NCBI GenBank assembly: GCA_019775845.1
Contig: JADQAV010000036.1
Span: forward strand, 62,001 to 126,000
Direction: 5' to 3'
DNA from: Myrmaecium sp. VS I D KN 1
Taxonomy: Eukaryota; Ascomycota; Dothideomycetes; Valsariales; Valsariaceae
Length of the DNA: 64,000 nucleotides
Positions 63,306 through 64,000 of the stretch are shown one piece after another (positions within the stretch are counted from its first letter, which is position 1; the number at the start of each line of letters is the position of its first letter). A program made the position numbers and the translations under genes. The notes under the pieces were generated by a model. The model ran no database searches. It saw only the letters and a list, made by a program, of their open reading frames with translations, and was not told the origin of the DNA.

Positions 63306-64000
63306 ATGGCTCCGAAGAAGAAGGGAGGCAAGAAGGCCGCCAACGACGATTGGGAAGCGGAGTTGGGCGAGAGCATCACGCCTACCAACGCTGCAGCAAG
63401 CCCCGATGCACAAGATGGTGCGGAGGCTGCGCCGCCAGAGGATGATGACATGGGCGGTGGCCTGCTCGCGTCCATCCAAAGACGAGGCAAGAAGGCGAAG
63501 AAGAACAAGAACCAAGACTGGGTGGAAGGCGAGGATCCCACGGCATCCGCCGAGCCGAACGGAGCTGCTGGTGACCTCGACGCTAAGGCCCCGGTAGAGG
63601 CGACAATCGAGGAGGACTTTTACTCGGCGCCGGCTAAGAAGGAGAAGGGAGGGAAGGCAAACGAGTCAAAGGCTGCCGAGGAGGCGGATAAGGATGAGGA
63701 AGCCGGTGGTCGTCTGAAGACAAAGAAAGAGAAGGAGAAGGAAAAGAAGGAGCGTGAGAAGCAACGCAAGAAGGAACAGGTGCGATTCCCTACGAGGCGT
63801 GGATACGGATGAAGATTTGTTGCTAACGATGCAATGTAGGCGGCCAAGAAGAAGGGCACTGCGCCTGCTGCCCCGGCGAAGCAGGAACCAGCCAAGGCGG
63901 CACCAGAAGCAAAGGCGGAGGCACCGGCGCCCGCGGCCCCTGAACCCGCGGCGGGTGGAAAGAAGAAGAAGCTTAGCGCAGCTCTGCTGGCGATCCAGAA
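63306..64000 (+). CDS. FUN12: Translation initiation factor eIF5B (Fun12), N-terminal part, cut by window end
   Basis: Role: GTPase that joins the 60S subunit in the last step of translation initiation. Model: join(63306..63779, 63840..>64000), 211 complete codons visible; intron 60 nt with a GCTAAC branch and TGTAG acceptor. The start is typical of fungal eIF5B: MAPKKKGGKKAANDDWEAEL. Blocks of acidic (EEDFYSAP) and Lys-rich sequence (KEKEKEKKEREKQRKKEQ) alternate, then an Ala/Pro-rich stretch ending KKKKLSAALLAIQK, which in homologs precedes the GTPase domain. No GTPase motif is visible because the window ends first. The identification therefore rests on this start and the KLSA-type segment. 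Confidence 0.85.

Noticed and set aside
1-64000. CRISPR array, operon, prophage or secondary-metabolite cluster
   Set aside because: No regular repeats with spacers, no backbone synthase, and the introns and gene families are those of a mould chromosome.

Overview
This window is nuclear DNA from a filamentous ascomycete (Pezizomycotina). The evidence is short spliceosomal introns (mostly 47-140 nt, GTRNGN donors, CTAAC/CTRAY-type branch sites and YAG acceptors), genes spaced 0.3-2.3 kb apart on both strands, and families typical of moulds: an RTA1-like 7TM protein, a GH71 alpha-1,3-glucanase, a Zn2Cys6 regulator, a fungal O-GlcNAc-transferase homolog and a Cdc3-type septin. Several proteins read like Eurotiomycete or neighbouring-class orthologs, but the class is inference. 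I found no transposon, rRNA, CRISPR array or prokaryotic operon. There is one 15-base assembly gap (47123-47137).

Layout, 1-20 kb: an O-GlcNAc-transferase-like protein (cut at the left edge), a Spo71-type PH protein, a mitochondrial K+/H+-exchange-related protein (-), an SRF1-like membrane protein, a cupin, cullin-1, and a macro-domain hydrolase. 20-31 kb: secreted GH71 glucanase, RTA1-like protein, then three minus-strand genes (Zn2Cys6 regulator, peroxisomal 3-ketoacyl-CoA thiolase, cPLA2-type phospholipase). 31-46 kb, all plus: exocyst Exo70, septin Cdc3/AspB, a Pom33/Tts1-type membrane protein, a cyclin-like protein, and glycogen phosphorylase. 46-52 kb, all minus: a Yip1-family protein, an Egt2/isopenicillin-N-epimerase-like PLP enzyme, and an unknown type I membrane protein. 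52-64 kb: a pseudokinase, mitochondrial ribosomal mL44 (-), a small probable complex I subunit, a PfkB-like protein (-), adenylyl-cyclase-associated protein (CAP/Srv2), and the start of eIF5B.

The genes do not form a biosynthetic cluster. Loose functional links exist: Exo70, septin and CAP in polarised growth and cytoskeleton; cullin-1 in ubiquitination; thiolase in fatty-acid breakdown; glycogen phosphorylase in storage carbon; and mL44, the complex I-like subunit and the K+/H+-exchange protein in mitochondria. Gene models were assembled by joining reading frames across introns with phase checks. Exon coordinates are given in each entry, and splice sites are predictions without transcript support.

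No clearly new multi-gene system is visible. The most interesting items are a conserved-looking pseudokinase without catalytic aspartates, a PfkB-family protein lacking the catalytic Asp, paired CCTCGG elements in front of the thiolase, a repeated 15-mer in an intergenic region, an intron in cullin-1 that stays open when retained, and recurring abrupt blocks of very high third-position GC inside genes.
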